Below, piece by piece: positions 19,231-28,693 of a stretch of DNA of 64,000 nucleotides. Under the pieces are notes generated by a model. That model ran no database searches and was not told the origin of the DNA. It was given only the letters and a program-made list of their open reading frames with translations. Numbering within the stretch: the stretch's first letter is position 1; every line of letters starts with the position of its first letter. The position numbers and the translations under genes are program-made. The DNA is from an uncultured Eudoraea sp. (GTDB taxonomy: Bacteria; Bacteroidota; Bacteroidia; Flavobacteriales; Flavobacteriaceae), in NCBI RefSeq assembly GCF_947258525.1, contig NZ_CAMYIP010000049.1, positions 1-64,000 on the forward strand, given 5' to 3'.

Positions 19231-20502
19231 TTAGTTAAGAGTTAGCAATTCTTCATCGGGTCTTTCCGAAAATTCAATACAGTCTAATTGTACTTTTTGT
19301 GGCGCAATAAAGTCAAAATAGTCCTTTCGTACCTCTTCGGGAAGAGGTTCTGCTGCAGGAAGTTTTTCCTTAAACGGGTCTACCTGACGTCCATTTTTCC
19401 AAAAACGATAACACACATGTGGCCCCCCGGTGTTTCCGGTCATGCCAACCCATCCGATAACATCTCCCTGTCTGACAAATTCTCCTCTTCTTACCTTTTG
19501 TTTTCTCATATGCAGATATTGGGTACTATAAGTGCCGTTATGCCTGATTTTTACATATTTCCCGTTCCCTCCTTTTCTTGTGGATTCAGTAACTGTTCCA
19601 TCGGCCGTTGCCATGATAGGAGTGCCAACGGGTGCTGCATAATCAGTACCACGGTGAGGTCTTACCTTGTATCCATAGTATCGAATTTTTCTCTTTAGGT
19701 TATAACGAGACGAAATTCTGCTAAATTTTACAGGCGCTCTTAAGAATGTCCTTCGCAAATTGTTTGCCTCGTCATCAAAGTAGTCGATAATATTTTTTAG
19801 GGAATCAGATTCATAAGCGAAGGCATATAAAGGTGTTCCATTATGCTCAAAATAGGCAGCTTCAATGGGTTCGGCCCCTGCATAAATTGAATCGTTAATA
19901 TACTTTTCCTTATAGATTACCTTAAACTTATCTCCCTTTTGCAATCGAAAGAAATCTATAGTCCAGGCATATATTTCCGATAGGTCATTGGTAATGTTGT
20001 AATCTATTCCCTGATCCAATATCGCCTCCGAAAGGGAAGTTTCAATGATCCCCGCCGCTTCTTTTTGCACATATTTTACCTGCATGCGATCTTTATAGGC
20101 AACAACGGAGTCCCGAAAGTCAACTACCGTAAAGTTTATAAGGTCGTTCTGATAAATAAAAATCTGAGCCCCTTGTGTGGTATCTTTTGACTTCAGAATT
20201 AGATATGGCTTGCCTACTCTAATTTTACGGACATCAAATGTATCCCTAAAGTCCTCAGATAGTTTGGCGATTTTGGGATAGTCTACTTTGTTTTGAATCA
20301 TTAACTCTCCAAAACTATCCCCGCGTTTTACCGTATCCTTTACTACTAAAAAATCCTCAAGATTAAATCCGAATTGTTTATCCGCAGATAATTTACTTGA
20401 GACAGCTACTTCATCAACCTCATTTACTTCTTTGTTGGTTTGAACTTTTTTACAGGAAATAAAAATACTAAGTAATACAAATGTGCCCCAATACTTATAC
20501 AT
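19231..20502 (-). CDS. M23-family peptidoglycan metallopeptidase lipoprotein with a Cys in the HxH motif
   Basis: 423 residues. Lipobox FISC (Cys about 17) suggests membrane anchoring. A middle region contains the M23-associated Csd3/OapA-like N-terminal domain ([27 protein letters not shown]). The C-terminal LytM/M23 domain has the first zinc motif HRGTDYAAP (about 282-290) and the loop [19 protein letters not shown]. The usual terminal motif HLH/HxH reads [10 protein letters not shown], so the second zinc-ligand His is replaced by Cys, which could still bind zinc. Likely cuts peptidoglycan cross-links or acts as an activator. It lies 2 bp after kynA and 4 bp before pgi. Confidence 0.9.
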   Translation of the reverse strand: MYKYWGTFVLLSIFISCKKVQTNKEVNEVDEVAVSSKLSADKQFGFNLEDFLVVKDTVKRGDSFGELMIQNKVDYPKIAKLSEDFRDTFDVRKIRVGKPYLILKSKDTTQGAQIFIYQNDLINFTVVDFRDSVVAYKDRMQVKYVQKEAAGIIETSLSEAILDQGIDYNITNDLSEIYAWTIDFFRLQKGDKFKVIYKEKYINDSIYAGAEPIEAAYFEHNGTPLYAFAYESDSLKNIIDYFDDEANNLRRTFLRAPVKFSRISSRYNLKRKIRYYGYKVRPHRGTDYAAPVGTPIMATADGTVTESTRKGGNGKYVKIRHNGTYSTQYLHMRKQKVRRGEFVRQGDVIGWVGMTGNTGGPHVCYRFWKNGRQVDPFKEKLPAAEPLPEEVRKDYFDFIAPQKVQLDCIEFSERPDEELLTLN

Positions 20503-20504
20503 TG

Positions 20505-21473
20505 TCAGTTTTCAATTTTTTCAGGGTTAAAGATATGGTCCACCCATTGTTTCCCCCAATTATTTAACTCTTGTTTTGAATACAAATTTGGAAAAAATAC
20601 AACCTTTTGAAAACTTGGAGGCAAATATTCCTTCCAATTAGTTCCCCCGGTGGCCTCAATTGAAGTGTTCTCTGTATTTAGATATCTGTGAGCTGATCCC
20701 AAATGCATTAAAGGCCAATTTATATTTGCATTTATGTCCATTATTTTTAACGCCTCAATAAGCACTTTATTATGTTTGCTTTCTTCCGGCAAATTTAAAT
20801 ATTTGTGATATATCGTATTGTTTTTCAACTGTTTGGCAATCCGAATAAATCGAGGTGTATATCTATATTCAAATTGTTTAAGTGTTAGTGTCTTCTCTCC
20901 GGTCCGCTTGTCAGTAGCTCCCTTTTTCCAATAGATTTGTTCATATAGTTCTTCAATACTATTATTTTCAGTAAAATCTTTTCTTCTGGAGGGAAGTACC
21001 AAATGTTCAAGGGGGGTTGCATATATCTCTATGGTTCTATATTGAGCAGATTGGAATCCACTTGCCGGCAATAAGGACATTCGGTATTGAAGGAATTGTT
21101 CACGTTCCATTCCCCGAATCATAATACTAAATGAAGAAATTAATGCTTTGTAATAATTATTAATGCGATTTAATTTTTCAATAAAGAAATCCACATTTTG
21201 AGATTTATCATCTACAATTTGTTTTTCTTCGTGAAGTATAAGCTTAAAATACAGTTCTGTGATTTGATGATACATGATAAATATTTCCTCATCAGGGAAA
21301 TGTGTTCTGGGGACTTGCAAACTCAATAGTGTATCGAGGTGAATATAATCCCAGTAAGTGAGATAGCGCTGGTACAACAAACCATCTAAATAGGAGCTTA
21401 AATCCTGACCTGAATCCTTATATTTCTCTTTTAGTTTTAGAATTTGGGATTCTAGGCGCTCCTTATTTTTCAT
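20505..21473 (-). CDS. kynA: Tryptophan 2,3-dioxygenase
   Basis: Haem enzyme that opens the indole ring of L-tryptophan to N-formylkynurenine, first step of the kynurenine pathway. 322 residues. Signatures: YLHLDTLLSLQVPR-like YIHLDTLLSLQVPRTH, the substrate-pocket segment YHQITELYFKLILHE (catalytic His in HQ), FSIMIRGMEREQFLQYRMSL, SGFQSAQYRTIE, and the haem/substrate region MHLGSAHRYLNT with TGGTNWKEYLPP. Together these identify the Bacteroidota branch. Tightly packed between DUF3108 (6 bp) and the M23 gene (2 bp). Another kynurenine-pathway enzyme (3-hydroxyanthranilate dioxygenase) is at 59.9 kb. Confidence 0.95.
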   Translation of the reverse strand: MKNKERLESQILKLKEKYKDSGQDLSSYLDGLLYQRYLTYWDYIHLDTLLSLQVPRTHFPDEEIFIMYHQITELYFKLILHEEKQIVDDKSQNVDFFIEKLNRINNYYKALISSFSIMIRGMEREQFLQYRMSLLPASGFQSAQYRTIEIYATPLEHLVLPSRRKDFTENNSIEELYEQIYWKKGATDKRTGEKTLTLKQFEYRYTPRFIRIAKQLKNNTIYHKYLNLPEESKHNKVLIEALKIMDINANINWPLMHLGSAHRYLNTENTSIEATGGTNWKEYLPPSFQKVVFFPNLYSKQELNNWGKQWVDHIFNPEKIEN

Positions 21474-21479
21474 ACTTGT

Positions 21480-22313
21480 TTAGTCCATTATTATTTTGAA
21501 CTGATGCTTTAAACCATTAAAGCCGTCTAAATCTGCAGAAAGTGCTCCCACTACGAGATTCGCTTTAATTCTTATTGGTATCTTGTTCATATCATTTGAC
21601 ACCCATAAGGCTAAACCTTCCTTCTCTTTAAAAACACGACCAGATTCAACCATAGGGTGAAATTTAAGGCATTCTACTTTCCCAAATTTTGTTTTAAGTA
21701 TTTCCTTACCCAAATACCTTAGTTTAAAGCTATAAATACCATCGCGGTCATAAAGAACTTTTAGCTCTACAACTTCCCCCTGGACCAAATCATCAAATTC
21801 ATAGTTATTTCTTAAATAGTAAAATGCTGAAATAAGATCCTGGACACTATCCTGCAGCGTAAAATTAAGTTTTTTATTATTCTTTTTATCATTTAAGACT
21901 GCAACATCTTTGTTATGGTCAAAATTTATTTCTACATCCTTGGTGTAGCCTCCCTCATATACCTTTCTGACAAAACGGTAAGGCTTACCGTCTTCTTTGT
22001 CAAAATAGCTTTCGTATGTGTCATCAACTTTAAAAAATAAGCTGGCAAAACCTGTTGTTTTTCCCTTGCCCACAACATGATAAACAGGAATACTATCTAC
22101 CATATCGTTAATCAGGTGCAATGTAGCATAGCTTGCATTTAAAAAACCATAGTGGACTCGAAATTTCAACCACTCGCCTGGTTTAAAAGCTGAGACCTTA
22201 GGAACTTCCTTGGGATCCGTATCGCTATTATGTTTGTAGGATTCAACAACGGCAAACTGGCCGGTCATTGACAGGGTTATAGCAGTAAAAAATAGAATAA
22301 CGATCTTTTTCAT
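21480..22313 (-). CDS. DUF3108 domain periplasmic protein
   Basis: About 277 residues from ATG at 22313 (MKKIVILFFTAITLSMTGQF); a 9-codon in-frame extension to 22340 is less likely because it would precede the signal peptide. Domain hallmarks: FKPGEWLKFRVHYGFLNASYA, VGKGKTTGFASLFFKVDDTYES, and LWVSNDMNKIPIRIKANLVVG near the end. The fold is probably a lipid- or saccharide-binding beta barrel; no reaction is known. It heads the operon with kynA, M23 peptidase and pgi. Confidence 0.88.
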   Translation of the reverse strand: MKKIVILFFTAITLSMTGQFAVVESYKHNSDTDPKEVPKVSAFKPGEWLKFRVHYGFLNASYATLHLINDMVDSIPVYHVVGKGKTTGFASLFFKVDDTYESYFDKEDGKPYRFVRKVYEGGYTKDVEINFDHNKDVAVLNDKKNNKKLNFTLQDSVQDLISAFYYLRNNYEFDDLVQGEVVELKVLYDRDGIYSFKLRYLGKEILKTKFGKVECLKFHPMVESGRVFKEKEGLALWVSNDMNKIPIRIKANLVVGALSADLDGFNGLKHQFKIIMD

Positions 22314-22762
22314 GTCTAATTTTCGATTTAAAATTATCAAAAAAGAGTTTAAATAAACCTTAATTTACAATTACATAAACAAAATTTATTCCAAAGTATT
22401 GTCTTGTAACTTTCGTTCTGTCAATCCTGCTTGTATTAAGTGGATTGGAAACACTTGTCAATTGCAACTATTTGAATGGGAGGTTGGCAAGAAACCCGAC
22501 AGAGAATTCGTTTTATCTTGTCTTATTCATTTTTATTCAAAAAAAAGCCCCGATTAAGACATCAGGGCTTTTCCTAAATAACCAACCAAACTTTAAATTA
22601 TGAAAAACCAATACTTAAAGTTATAAGGGAACCACCCCTTATACCTCCAAATTTACTTAATAAGTATTTTCCTTGAAAATCTTTTAACTTACTTTAACTA
22701 GGGTATTAACAATACTTTATAAAAGCGTGTTGATTTTTGACAAAATCTTAAGAAAAATACCT
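22314..22762. other. Intergenic region holding two hairpins and a 17-nt repeated motif
   Basis: About 450 bp between hppD and the DUF3108 gene. Going from hppD on the minus strand: a perfect 7-bp hairpin (ATAAGGG at 22623-22629 with CCCTTAT at 22636-22642), the 17-nt motif at 22574-22590 and a U-run-ending hairpin at 22543-22572. No convincing ORF. The remaining 190 bp before DUF3108 shows nothing recognisable and must include its promoter. Confidence 0.6.
22539..22590 (-). terminator. Minus-strand hairpin, U8 tail, with flanking motif; probable hppD terminator
   Basis: Stem 22543-22554 with 22561-22572. Read on the minus strand the single non-Watson-Crick pair is G-U; on the plus strand it is a C-A mismatch, so the structure is made by a minus-strand RNA. 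It ends in eight U (22546-22539). The motif CTAAATAACCAACCAAA (plus-strand sense, 22574-22590) abuts it and recurs exactly at 52316-52332. It lies about 190 nt past the hppD stop. Confidence 0.75.
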
Positions 22763-23905
22763 TTAAAGTGTTCCTCTTGATGCCTGTTCTCTTTCAATGG
22801 CTTCAAAGAGTGCTTTAAAATTACCTTTACCAAAAGACTTCGCGCCCTTCCTCTGAATAATTTCTATAAACAATGTAGGTCTATCCAACACAGGTTTCGT
22901 AAAAATCTGAAGCAAGTACCCCTCATCATCCCTGTCTATAAGTATACCTAATTCCTTTAAAGGTGCAAGATCCTCATCTATTTCTCCTACCCTATCCAGC
23001 ACATCTTCATAATAACTGGAAGGAACTGTTAAAAATTCAATTCCTCTATCCCTTAGAGCTGTAACGGTCTCAATAATATTATCAGTGGCCATTGCCATAT
23101 GTTGAACTCCGGCTCCATTGTAAAACTGGATATATTCTTCTATTTGTGATTTTTTCTTTCCATCTGCCGGTTCATTAATAGGAAATTTAATTCGGCCATT
23201 GCCATTACTCATCACCTTGCTCATTAAAGCAGTATAGTCTGTTGAGATATCCTTATCATCAAATGAAACCAATTGAGCAAAGCCCATAACCTTCTCATAA
23301 AACTCACACCACTTGTTCATCTCATTCCAGCCCACATTGCCAACCATGTGATCAATATATTTAAGCCCTACATCTTTTGGTTTGAAGTAGGGGTCCCACT
23401 TAATATAGCCAGGCATGAATATTCCGTTATAATTACCCCGTTCAACAAACACGTGGACTGTCTCCCCGTATGTATGTATTCCAGACAAAATGATTGAACC
23501 TTTTTCATCTTTAAGTTCCTTGGGCTCAAAATAACTCACTGCACCTCTGCTAGTGGTTTCATTATAGCTCTGAGTTGCATCATCTACCCAAAGGGCTATA
23601 GCTTTTACCCCATCACCATGTGATTCTACATGTCTGTTAATTTCTCCACCGGGTACGAGAGAAGACGTGAGTACAAGTCTTATTTTATCTTGCTCTACTA
23701 CATAAGACACCCTGTCTTTCAGCCCTGTTTCCAAACCGGCATAGGCTAAGGGTTGAAAGCCCCATGCCGACATATAATAATACGCTGCCTGTTTGGCATT
23801 ACCCACATAAAGCTCTACATGATCAGTCCCTAAAAGAGGTAAAAAATCTTCTGCTTCAGGATTTTCCTTCGGCAACTTTAATGACGTTTTATCTAATATT
23901 TCCAT
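22763..23905 (-). CDS. hppD: 4-hydroxyphenylpyruvate dioxygenase
   Basis: Non-haem Fe(II) enzyme converting 4-hydroxyphenylpyruvate to homogentisate in tyrosine breakdown. 380 residues, normal length, two vicinal-oxygen-chelate halves. N-terminal half: LGTDHVELYVGNAKQAAYYY. Iron ligands: His in YIDHMVGNVGWNEMNKW (about 187), His in GAGVQHMAMATDNI (about 269) and Glu in LFIEIIQRKGAKSFGKGNF (about 350). The C-terminal gate helix GNFKALFEAIEREQ is present. Homogentisate 1,2-dioxygenase, its usual neighbour, is not in the window. It is followed by a 3' hairpin at 22.54 kb. Confidence 0.97.
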   Translation of the reverse strand: MEILDKTSLKLPKENPEAEDFLPLLGTDHVELYVGNAKQAAYYYMSAWGFQPLAYAGLETGLKDRVSYVVEQDKIRLVLTSSLVPGGEINRHVESHGDGVKAIALWVDDATQSYNETTSRGAVSYFEPKELKDEKGSIILSGIHTYGETVHVFVERGNYNGIFMPGYIKWDPYFKPKDVGLKYIDHMVGNVGWNEMNKWCEFYEKVMGFAQLVSFDDKDISTDYTALMSKVMSNGNGRIKFPINEPADGKKKSQIEEYIQFYNGAGVQHMAMATDNIIETVTALRDRGIEFLTVPSSYYEDVLDRVGEIDEDLAPLKELGILIDRDDEGYLLQIFTKPVLDRPTLFIEIIQRKGAKSFGKGNFKALFEAIEREQASRGTL

Positions 23906-24119
23906 GATATTTTTTGAATTGATTAATAACTAAAAGTGTTTTGGGACGTAATGGTCCCTACCTGAGTTCCGGCATTTTTACCACATTGCCCTGAGATGGG
24001 CTGAAATATCAATTCTGGTATCTAACATTACGGTAATTATACAATACAAATATCGGAAAAAACTGCCAATCTTTGTAAAAACCAGGGGTAATTCCGTCAA
24101 TTGCGGCTTGCATAAACTT

Positions 24120-26375
24120 TTAAAACCAATAACCAATACTGAAGAAAAAATTACCATCATTTAATTCAGGAGTCCACGAATACATTACCTGCACAGGCCC
24201 TATAAAAGAATCCCATCCATATGATAGTCCGTAGCCTGAAAAATCGGGAAGCGTAAACCATTCCCCAGTTCTAAAAAGATCGTCTTCAACATTTGCGATA
24301 TTCACCGAAAACATCATGTGATGCTTCTTCATAAATTCATAATCTAAGCGCCCATACGCCTTAACAAAACTATTCCCGGGCAAACTCAAAAAATCATATC
24401 CTAAAAAAGGAATAAAATTATTTATGAGATCATTTCCGAAACCTCCTAATACAAAATCCAATGCTTTGACCTCTGAGCTACCTAGTTTAAATCCGCCTTC
24501 GGTTTCCAGGTTTAAAGAAAGTTTTTTGAATATAGGAAATGCAGCCCCCATTCTTGCTTTTGCAATCGAAAACTCCTTAAAATTATTATTAAAATCAGAA
24601 GAAAATAGATACAAATGAAAATCACCGTTAAAATATAAGCCCTTTGAGGGAAAGTATCTGTTATTATACGTATCCAGTATTAATTTTCCATAAGTGCTAT
24701 AATAATTGCTGTTTTCAAAAAATATACGTTCGTTGGATGTTCCGGTAGGTGGCACCCCATTTTGGTTATTAAATGTCCTGGTACTATACTTTAATAACTT
24801 TTGCTCCAAACCTATAATAAAAGCGAATTCTTCCCTGAAAACGGTCTGCAGGTATAACTGATTTGTGAAATCAGAGACATCAAGATTTATTTGGTTAATA
24901 TTATCGTCATTCGGGACTTCAAAATTAGAACGGATTATCTCATAGTTAACATTATCCCTAAAATCATTGAGTCGCGAATTTATTCCAAAACTCCAATAAG
25001 AACCTTTATCCAGGTAATACTGAAAGTTATATCTAATATTGTCTCCAAGGGCAAAATCAATTGAGGCAACATCATCCTTCATAAAGAGATTCTTTTTAGT
25101 AAGATTTACCAGCGCGGCAGTTTTATATAAATCATCATAATGTACCCCAAGTCTCAAATAAGCCTTATTAGGGTTTTCCCGGAGTTTAAGAACCAAATCT
25201 TCTCCTAAACCATTTGAAACAAGTTCATATCTAATTGTAGAAAAATTGTTAGTAGTGGCCAGGTTACTTATTCCCTGCTGAAGTTTTTCAAAAGTGGTTT
25301 TGACCGGTAAGTCCATTCGCAATTTCCCTTTGACATAAGCGCGGGAATAATTTATATTCCCTTCCAGGATTAATCTATTAATAACTATGGAGTCCTTATG
25401 AACTATATTCCTGACCTCTTTACCAATGTACTTTTGCTTTGAGGCCAATTCATTTAAGGCTTCAAGATGCTCAAGGGCAGCAACCCTGCCTTTTTCAATA
25501 ATGGGTTCAGCTAAATCAAAATCCATAACCGAAAGATCCTCAATGTCGGGCTTTATATAAATATCGGTTTCTATGATCTTTTCCTTCATTTTTTCAACTG
25601 TTCTAAAGCTGTTCAACTGAAGTAATATTTCAGTGGCGGACTGCAAATTCTCACGGCTTCTGAGACCATGCTGTACGTCTACTCCTATAATAATATCCGC
25701 TCCAAGTTTTTTAACTTCTAGGACCGGATAATTATTTGTTACTCCTCCATCGATCAAAAGCTGACCATCTATTTCAGCAGGTTCAATTAAGGATGGAAAG
25801 GTACCACTGGCCATGACTGCTTGTGGAAGATATCCTTTGTCTAGTATAACTTCAGCCCCACTCTCAATATCAGTGCCAATACAAAAAAAAGGAATAGGCA
25901 AGTCATTAAAATCGTTTACATCCTTGACATGATACAGAAGTCGTACAAGTTCATTATAGATTCTTTGCCCACCCGAAATAGCTGAAGGGAAGGATACTTT
26001 GAAATCATCAAAAGGAAGAGTCAGTGCATATCTTTCGGAATCTTCTTTTTCATAAAAAGTTTTTGCTCCACGAGGAAGATTATCCTGAATCAGATCATCA
26101 AAATTAGCTTCTCTAAATAATGAATCCAATTCATTTGCAGAATATCCAGAAGCATACAACGCTCCAACGATGGCTCCCATACTGGTGCCACCAATATAGT
26201 CAATGGTAATTCCTGCTTCTTCTATAACTTTCAGCACCCCAATATGAGCCATCCCTTTTGCACCTCCTCCACTAAGTACAAGACCTACTTTTGGTGCCTT
26301 GTCCGGTTCATTTTGCTGTGCCCGGCCAATCCCAACCCATAGAAACAATGTCAGAATTAAAGCCAATTTTTGCAT
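24120..26375 (-). CDS. Patatin-like phospholipase fused to POTRA and outer-membrane barrel
   Basis: 751 residues. Signal peptide (LALILTLFLWVGIGRAQ). Patatin domain at about 30-320 with oxyanion loop LVLSGGGAKGMAHIGV, nucleophile elbow GGTSMGAIVG and catalytic Asp in LLIDGGVTNNYPV. Then a POTRA-like segment (about 335-410, INRLILEGNINYSRAYVKGK) and an Omp85-type 16-strand barrel ending in FFFSIGYWF. This is the PlpD-type (type Vd secretion) architecture with lipase passenger. Acts on phospholipids at or outside the outer membrane. uvrC lies 17 bp upstream in the same direction. Confidence 0.93.
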   Translation of the reverse strand: MQKLALILTLFLWVGIGRAQQNEPDKAPKVGLVLSGGGAKGMAHIGVLKVIEEAGITIDYIGGTSMGAIVGALYASGYSANELDSLFREANFDDLIQDNLPRGAKTFYEKEDSERYALTLPFDDFKVSFPSAISGGQRIYNELVRLLYHVKDVNDFNDLPIPFFCIGTDIESGAEVILDKGYLPQAVMASGTFPSLIEPAEIDGQLLIDGGVTNNYPVLEVKKLGADIIIGVDVQHGLRSRENLQSATEILLQLNSFRTVEKMKEKIIETDIYIKPDIEDLSVMDFDLAEPIIEKGRVAALEHLEALNELASKQKYIGKEVRNIVHKDSIVINRLILEGNINYSRAYVKGKLRMDLPVKTTFEKLQQGISNLATTNNFSTIRYELVSNGLGEDLVLKLRENPNKAYLRLGVHYDDLYKTAALVNLTKKNLFMKDDVASIDFALGDNIRYNFQYYLDKGSYWSFGINSRLNDFRDNVNYEIIRSNFEVPNDDNINQINLDVSDFTNQLYLQTVFREEFAFIIGLEQKLLKYSTRTFNNQNGVPPTGTSNERIFFENSNYYSTYGKLILDTYNNRYFPSKGLYFNGDFHLYLFSSDFNNNFKEFSIAKARMGAAFPIFKKLSLNLETEGGFKLGSSEVKALDFVLGGFGNDLINNFIPFLGYDFLSLPGNSFVKAYGRLDYEFMKKHHMMFSVNIANVEDDLFRTGEWFTLPDFSGYGLSYGWDSFIGPVQVMYSWTPELNDGNFFFSIGYWF

Positions 26376-26392
26376 TAGGTTAAGATATGAGA

Positions 26393-28180
26393 TTAATGGA
26401 AGTTTTCATAAATTTTCTTTGCCATAGATTGTCCAACAGTTTTTGAAAGATCCTCTATTGAAGCTTTTTTAATTCTGTTGACAGATTTAAAGGTTTTAAG
26501 CAACTCTTCTGCTGTTTTCTTTCCTACACCATTAATGCGTTCCAATTCAGAATCAATCGCTGCTTTGCTTCTCTTATTCCTGTGCAAGTTTATTCCAAAT
26601 CTATGTGCTTCATTTCGCAATTGCTGAATTATCTTCAGAGATTCTGATTTTTTATCCAAATAAAGTGGTATTGGGTCATTGGGGAAGTAAATTTCTTCCA
26701 GCTTTTTCGCAATACCAATAATTGCTATTTTACCTCTCAATCCAAGTAAATCAAGGCTCTTTACGGCCGATGACAATTGTCCTTTTCCTCCGTCAATTAC
26801 AATAAGTTGAGGCAAGCCAGAATCCTCCTCCAACAATCTTCTATAGCGTCTGTGGACTACCTCTTCCATTGATTTATAATCATCAGGGCCGTCAACCGTT
26901 TTAATATTAAAATGTCTGTACTCCTTTTTAAACGGTTTTCCGTTTCTGAAGACCACACAGGCGGCGACGGGATTACTCCCCTGGATATTTGAATTGTCAA
27001 AACACTCTATATGCCTGGGTTCTTCGGACAGGCGAAGGTCTTTTTTCATTTGCGCCATAATCCGGTTTGTGTGTCTGTCCGGGTCCGTTATCCTTATTTG
27101 TTTAAATCTTTCCTGTCTATAATACTTTGAATTTCTTTCGGACAACTCCAATAACTTTTTTTTATCTCCCAACTTAGGAACTGTGACTTTTATATCATCC
27201 CCTACAGTACATAAAAAGGGGAGTAAAAGACTTTTGGACTGAGAATTAAAACGCTGTCTTATTTCAATAATCGCAAGCTCCAATAGTTCTTTATCAGATT
27301 CTTCCAGTTTCTTTTTAATTTCCATGGTGTGGGACCGAATAATGGATCCATGCGAAAGTTGAAGAAAGTTTACATAGGCAAATGCTTCATCTGAAATAAT
27401 ACTAAATACATCAACATTGTTTATTTTAGGATTTACAATTGTAGATTTAACCTGATAATTTTCCAGAACTTCAATTTTGTCCTTGATGCGTTGAGCTTCT
27501 TCAAACTGCATCTCTTTTGATAGAGATTTCATTTGCGTTTTAAAATAATGGAGGGAGGATTTGAAATTACCTTTAATAATTTGCCTTATATCGTCGATCT
27601 GTCTATCGTATTCTTCAGAAGTTTGAAGTCCTACACATGGTCCTTTACAATTTCCAAGATGGTATTCGAGACACAATTTGTATTTTCCGTCATTAATTTT
27701 TTCGGGAGATAGATCATAATTGCAGGTCCGTAAAGGATAAACACTTCTGATAAGTTCAAGTAAAACTTTTACGGTTTTCAGACTGGTATATGGGCCGTAA
27801 TATTCAGAACCGTCTTTTATTAGCTTTCGAGTCGGAAATATTCTGGGAAATCGCTCATTTTTAATACAAATCCAGGGATACGATTTATCATCCTTGAGCA
27901 GAACATTATACCTTGGCTGGTATTTTTTGATAAGGTTATTCTCCAGAAGTAAAGCATCAGATTCCGTTTTAACAACTATGTGTTTTACAGAATCTATTTT
28001 CTTTACCATTACGCGGGTTTTTCCATATTCATGCTTCTTATTAAAATAGGAAGAAACCCTCTTTTTCAGATTCTTTGCCTTACCTACATATAATATCTTG
28101 CCATCTACATCATAGAATTGATATACTCCAGGACTGTCTGGCAATGTACTCAGCTTAATCTCTAATGGTATTTTATGCAT
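26393..28180 (-). CDS. uvrC: Excinuclease ABC subunit C
   Basis: Makes both incisions in nucleotide excision repair with UvrA/B. 595 residues. GIY-YIG domain (about 13-95: SPGVYQFYDVDGKILYVGKA), Cys-rich segment (TCNYDLSPEKI ... CLEYHLGNCKGPCVG), UVR motif (about 205-240, EEAQRIKDKIEVLENYQ), RNase H-like endonuclease domain (HIECFDNSNIQGSNPVAA, VIDGGKGQLSSA, HRFGINLHRNKR) and C-terminal helix-hairpin-helix (INGVGKKTAEELLKTFKSV). A -7 box TACCTTTG lies at 28212-28219. Confidence 0.98.
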   Translation of the reverse strand: MHKIPLEIKLSTLPDSPGVYQFYDVDGKILYVGKAKNLKKRVSSYFNKKHEYGKTRVMVKKIDSVKHIVVKTESDALLLENNLIKKYQPRYNVLLKDDKSYPWICIKNERFPRIFPTRKLIKDGSEYYGPYTSLKTVKVLLELIRSVYPLRTCNYDLSPEKINDGKYKLCLEYHLGNCKGPCVGLQTSEEYDRQIDDIRQIIKGNFKSSLHYFKTQMKSLSKEMQFEEAQRIKDKIEVLENYQVKSTIVNPKINNVDVFSIISDEAFAYVNFLQLSHGSIIRSHTMEIKKKLEESDKELLELAIIEIRQRFNSQSKSLLLPFLCTVGDDIKVTVPKLGDKKKLLELSERNSKYYRQERFKQIRITDPDRHTNRIMAQMKKDLRLSEEPRHIECFDNSNIQGSNPVAACVVFRNGKPFKKEYRHFNIKTVDGPDDYKSMEEVVHRRYRRLLEEDSGLPQLIVIDGGKGQLSSAVKSLDLLGLRGKIAIIGIAKKLEEIYFPNDPIPLYLDKKSESLKIIQQLRNEAHRFGINLHRNKRSKAAIDSELERINGVGKKTAEELLKTFKSVNRIKKASIEDLSKTVGQSMAKKIYENFH

Positions 28181-28211
28181 ATGATCGCAGGAAGAATGAT
28201 TTTCTTTAATA

Positions 28212-28219
28212 CAAAGGTA
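28212..28219 (-). promoter_or_regulatory. -7 box TACCTTTG upstream of uvrC
   Basis: Fits TAnnTTTG on the minus strand and would start transcription about 25 nt before the uvrC ATG. No TTG at ideal spacing. Confidence 0.4.
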
Positions 28220-28558
28220 AGTTACAATACAATTACTATAAACTTCATAGCCTCATATTAGGTTTAAAATCTCCGGATTCTAAGTCAAAAAACATATAAT
28301 CCGATATTGTTTGTGGTTAGAAACTACCATCCATAAAATGTAGTCTTACAAAATATTTTAAGAATAGTAAATTAATTTATTGTAATAATCTAAATATCAA
28401 TTATTTACTGTACAAAACTTAAGTATTTTGAATTATTTCGTAACAGGAAAATTGTTAAAAGAATTGTAAAAATTGTGCATTTCACCGATTAAATGGTGCT
28501 GTTTATAGGATAATTGACATTTATTTCTTTATATTTAACCAGAAAATTAATTCACTGC

Positions 28559-28645
28559 ATGGAAAATTATGTCATCACTTTAGGTATGTACCTTATTTTG
28601 ATGCTATTTTTTAAAATATATTTTGCTGTTGCAGCAAAAGATTAG
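28559..28645 (+). CDS. Possible 28-residue single-pass membrane peptide
   Basis: ATG to TAG encoding MENYVITLGMYLILMLFFKI then YFAVAAKD. Sixteen consecutive hydrophobic/aromatic residues form one membrane helix, with charged ends. It precedes the 5-FTHF cyclo-ligase gene by 48 bp on the same strand. Nothing else supports expression; AT-rich DNA makes hydrophobic short ORFs by chance. Confidence 0.3.
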   Translation: MENYVITLGMYLILMLFFKIYFAVAAKD

Positions 28646-28693
28646 TTTTATTAAAATAGTTCCCCAAATTAGCTACAGGTTTAATCGGTATTT

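Larger units (their letters stand above)
28181..28693. other. Very AT-rich intergenic region between divergent uvrC and folate gene
   Basis: 513 bp. Apart from the uvrC -7 box and a possible 28-codon ORF at 28559-28645, I see no stable hairpin, repeat or coding stretch. The base composition is clearly more AT-rich than the flanking genes. Confidence 0.6.

Noticed and set aside
22600..22626. 8-residue frame MKNQYLKL beside the repeated motif
   Set aside because: Too short to support, and it lies on the strand opposite the RNA indicated by hairpin wobbles.
23943..23958. GGGAC-GTAATG-GTCCC palindrome before hppD
   Set aside because: Only 5 bp each side; no other sign of an operator.
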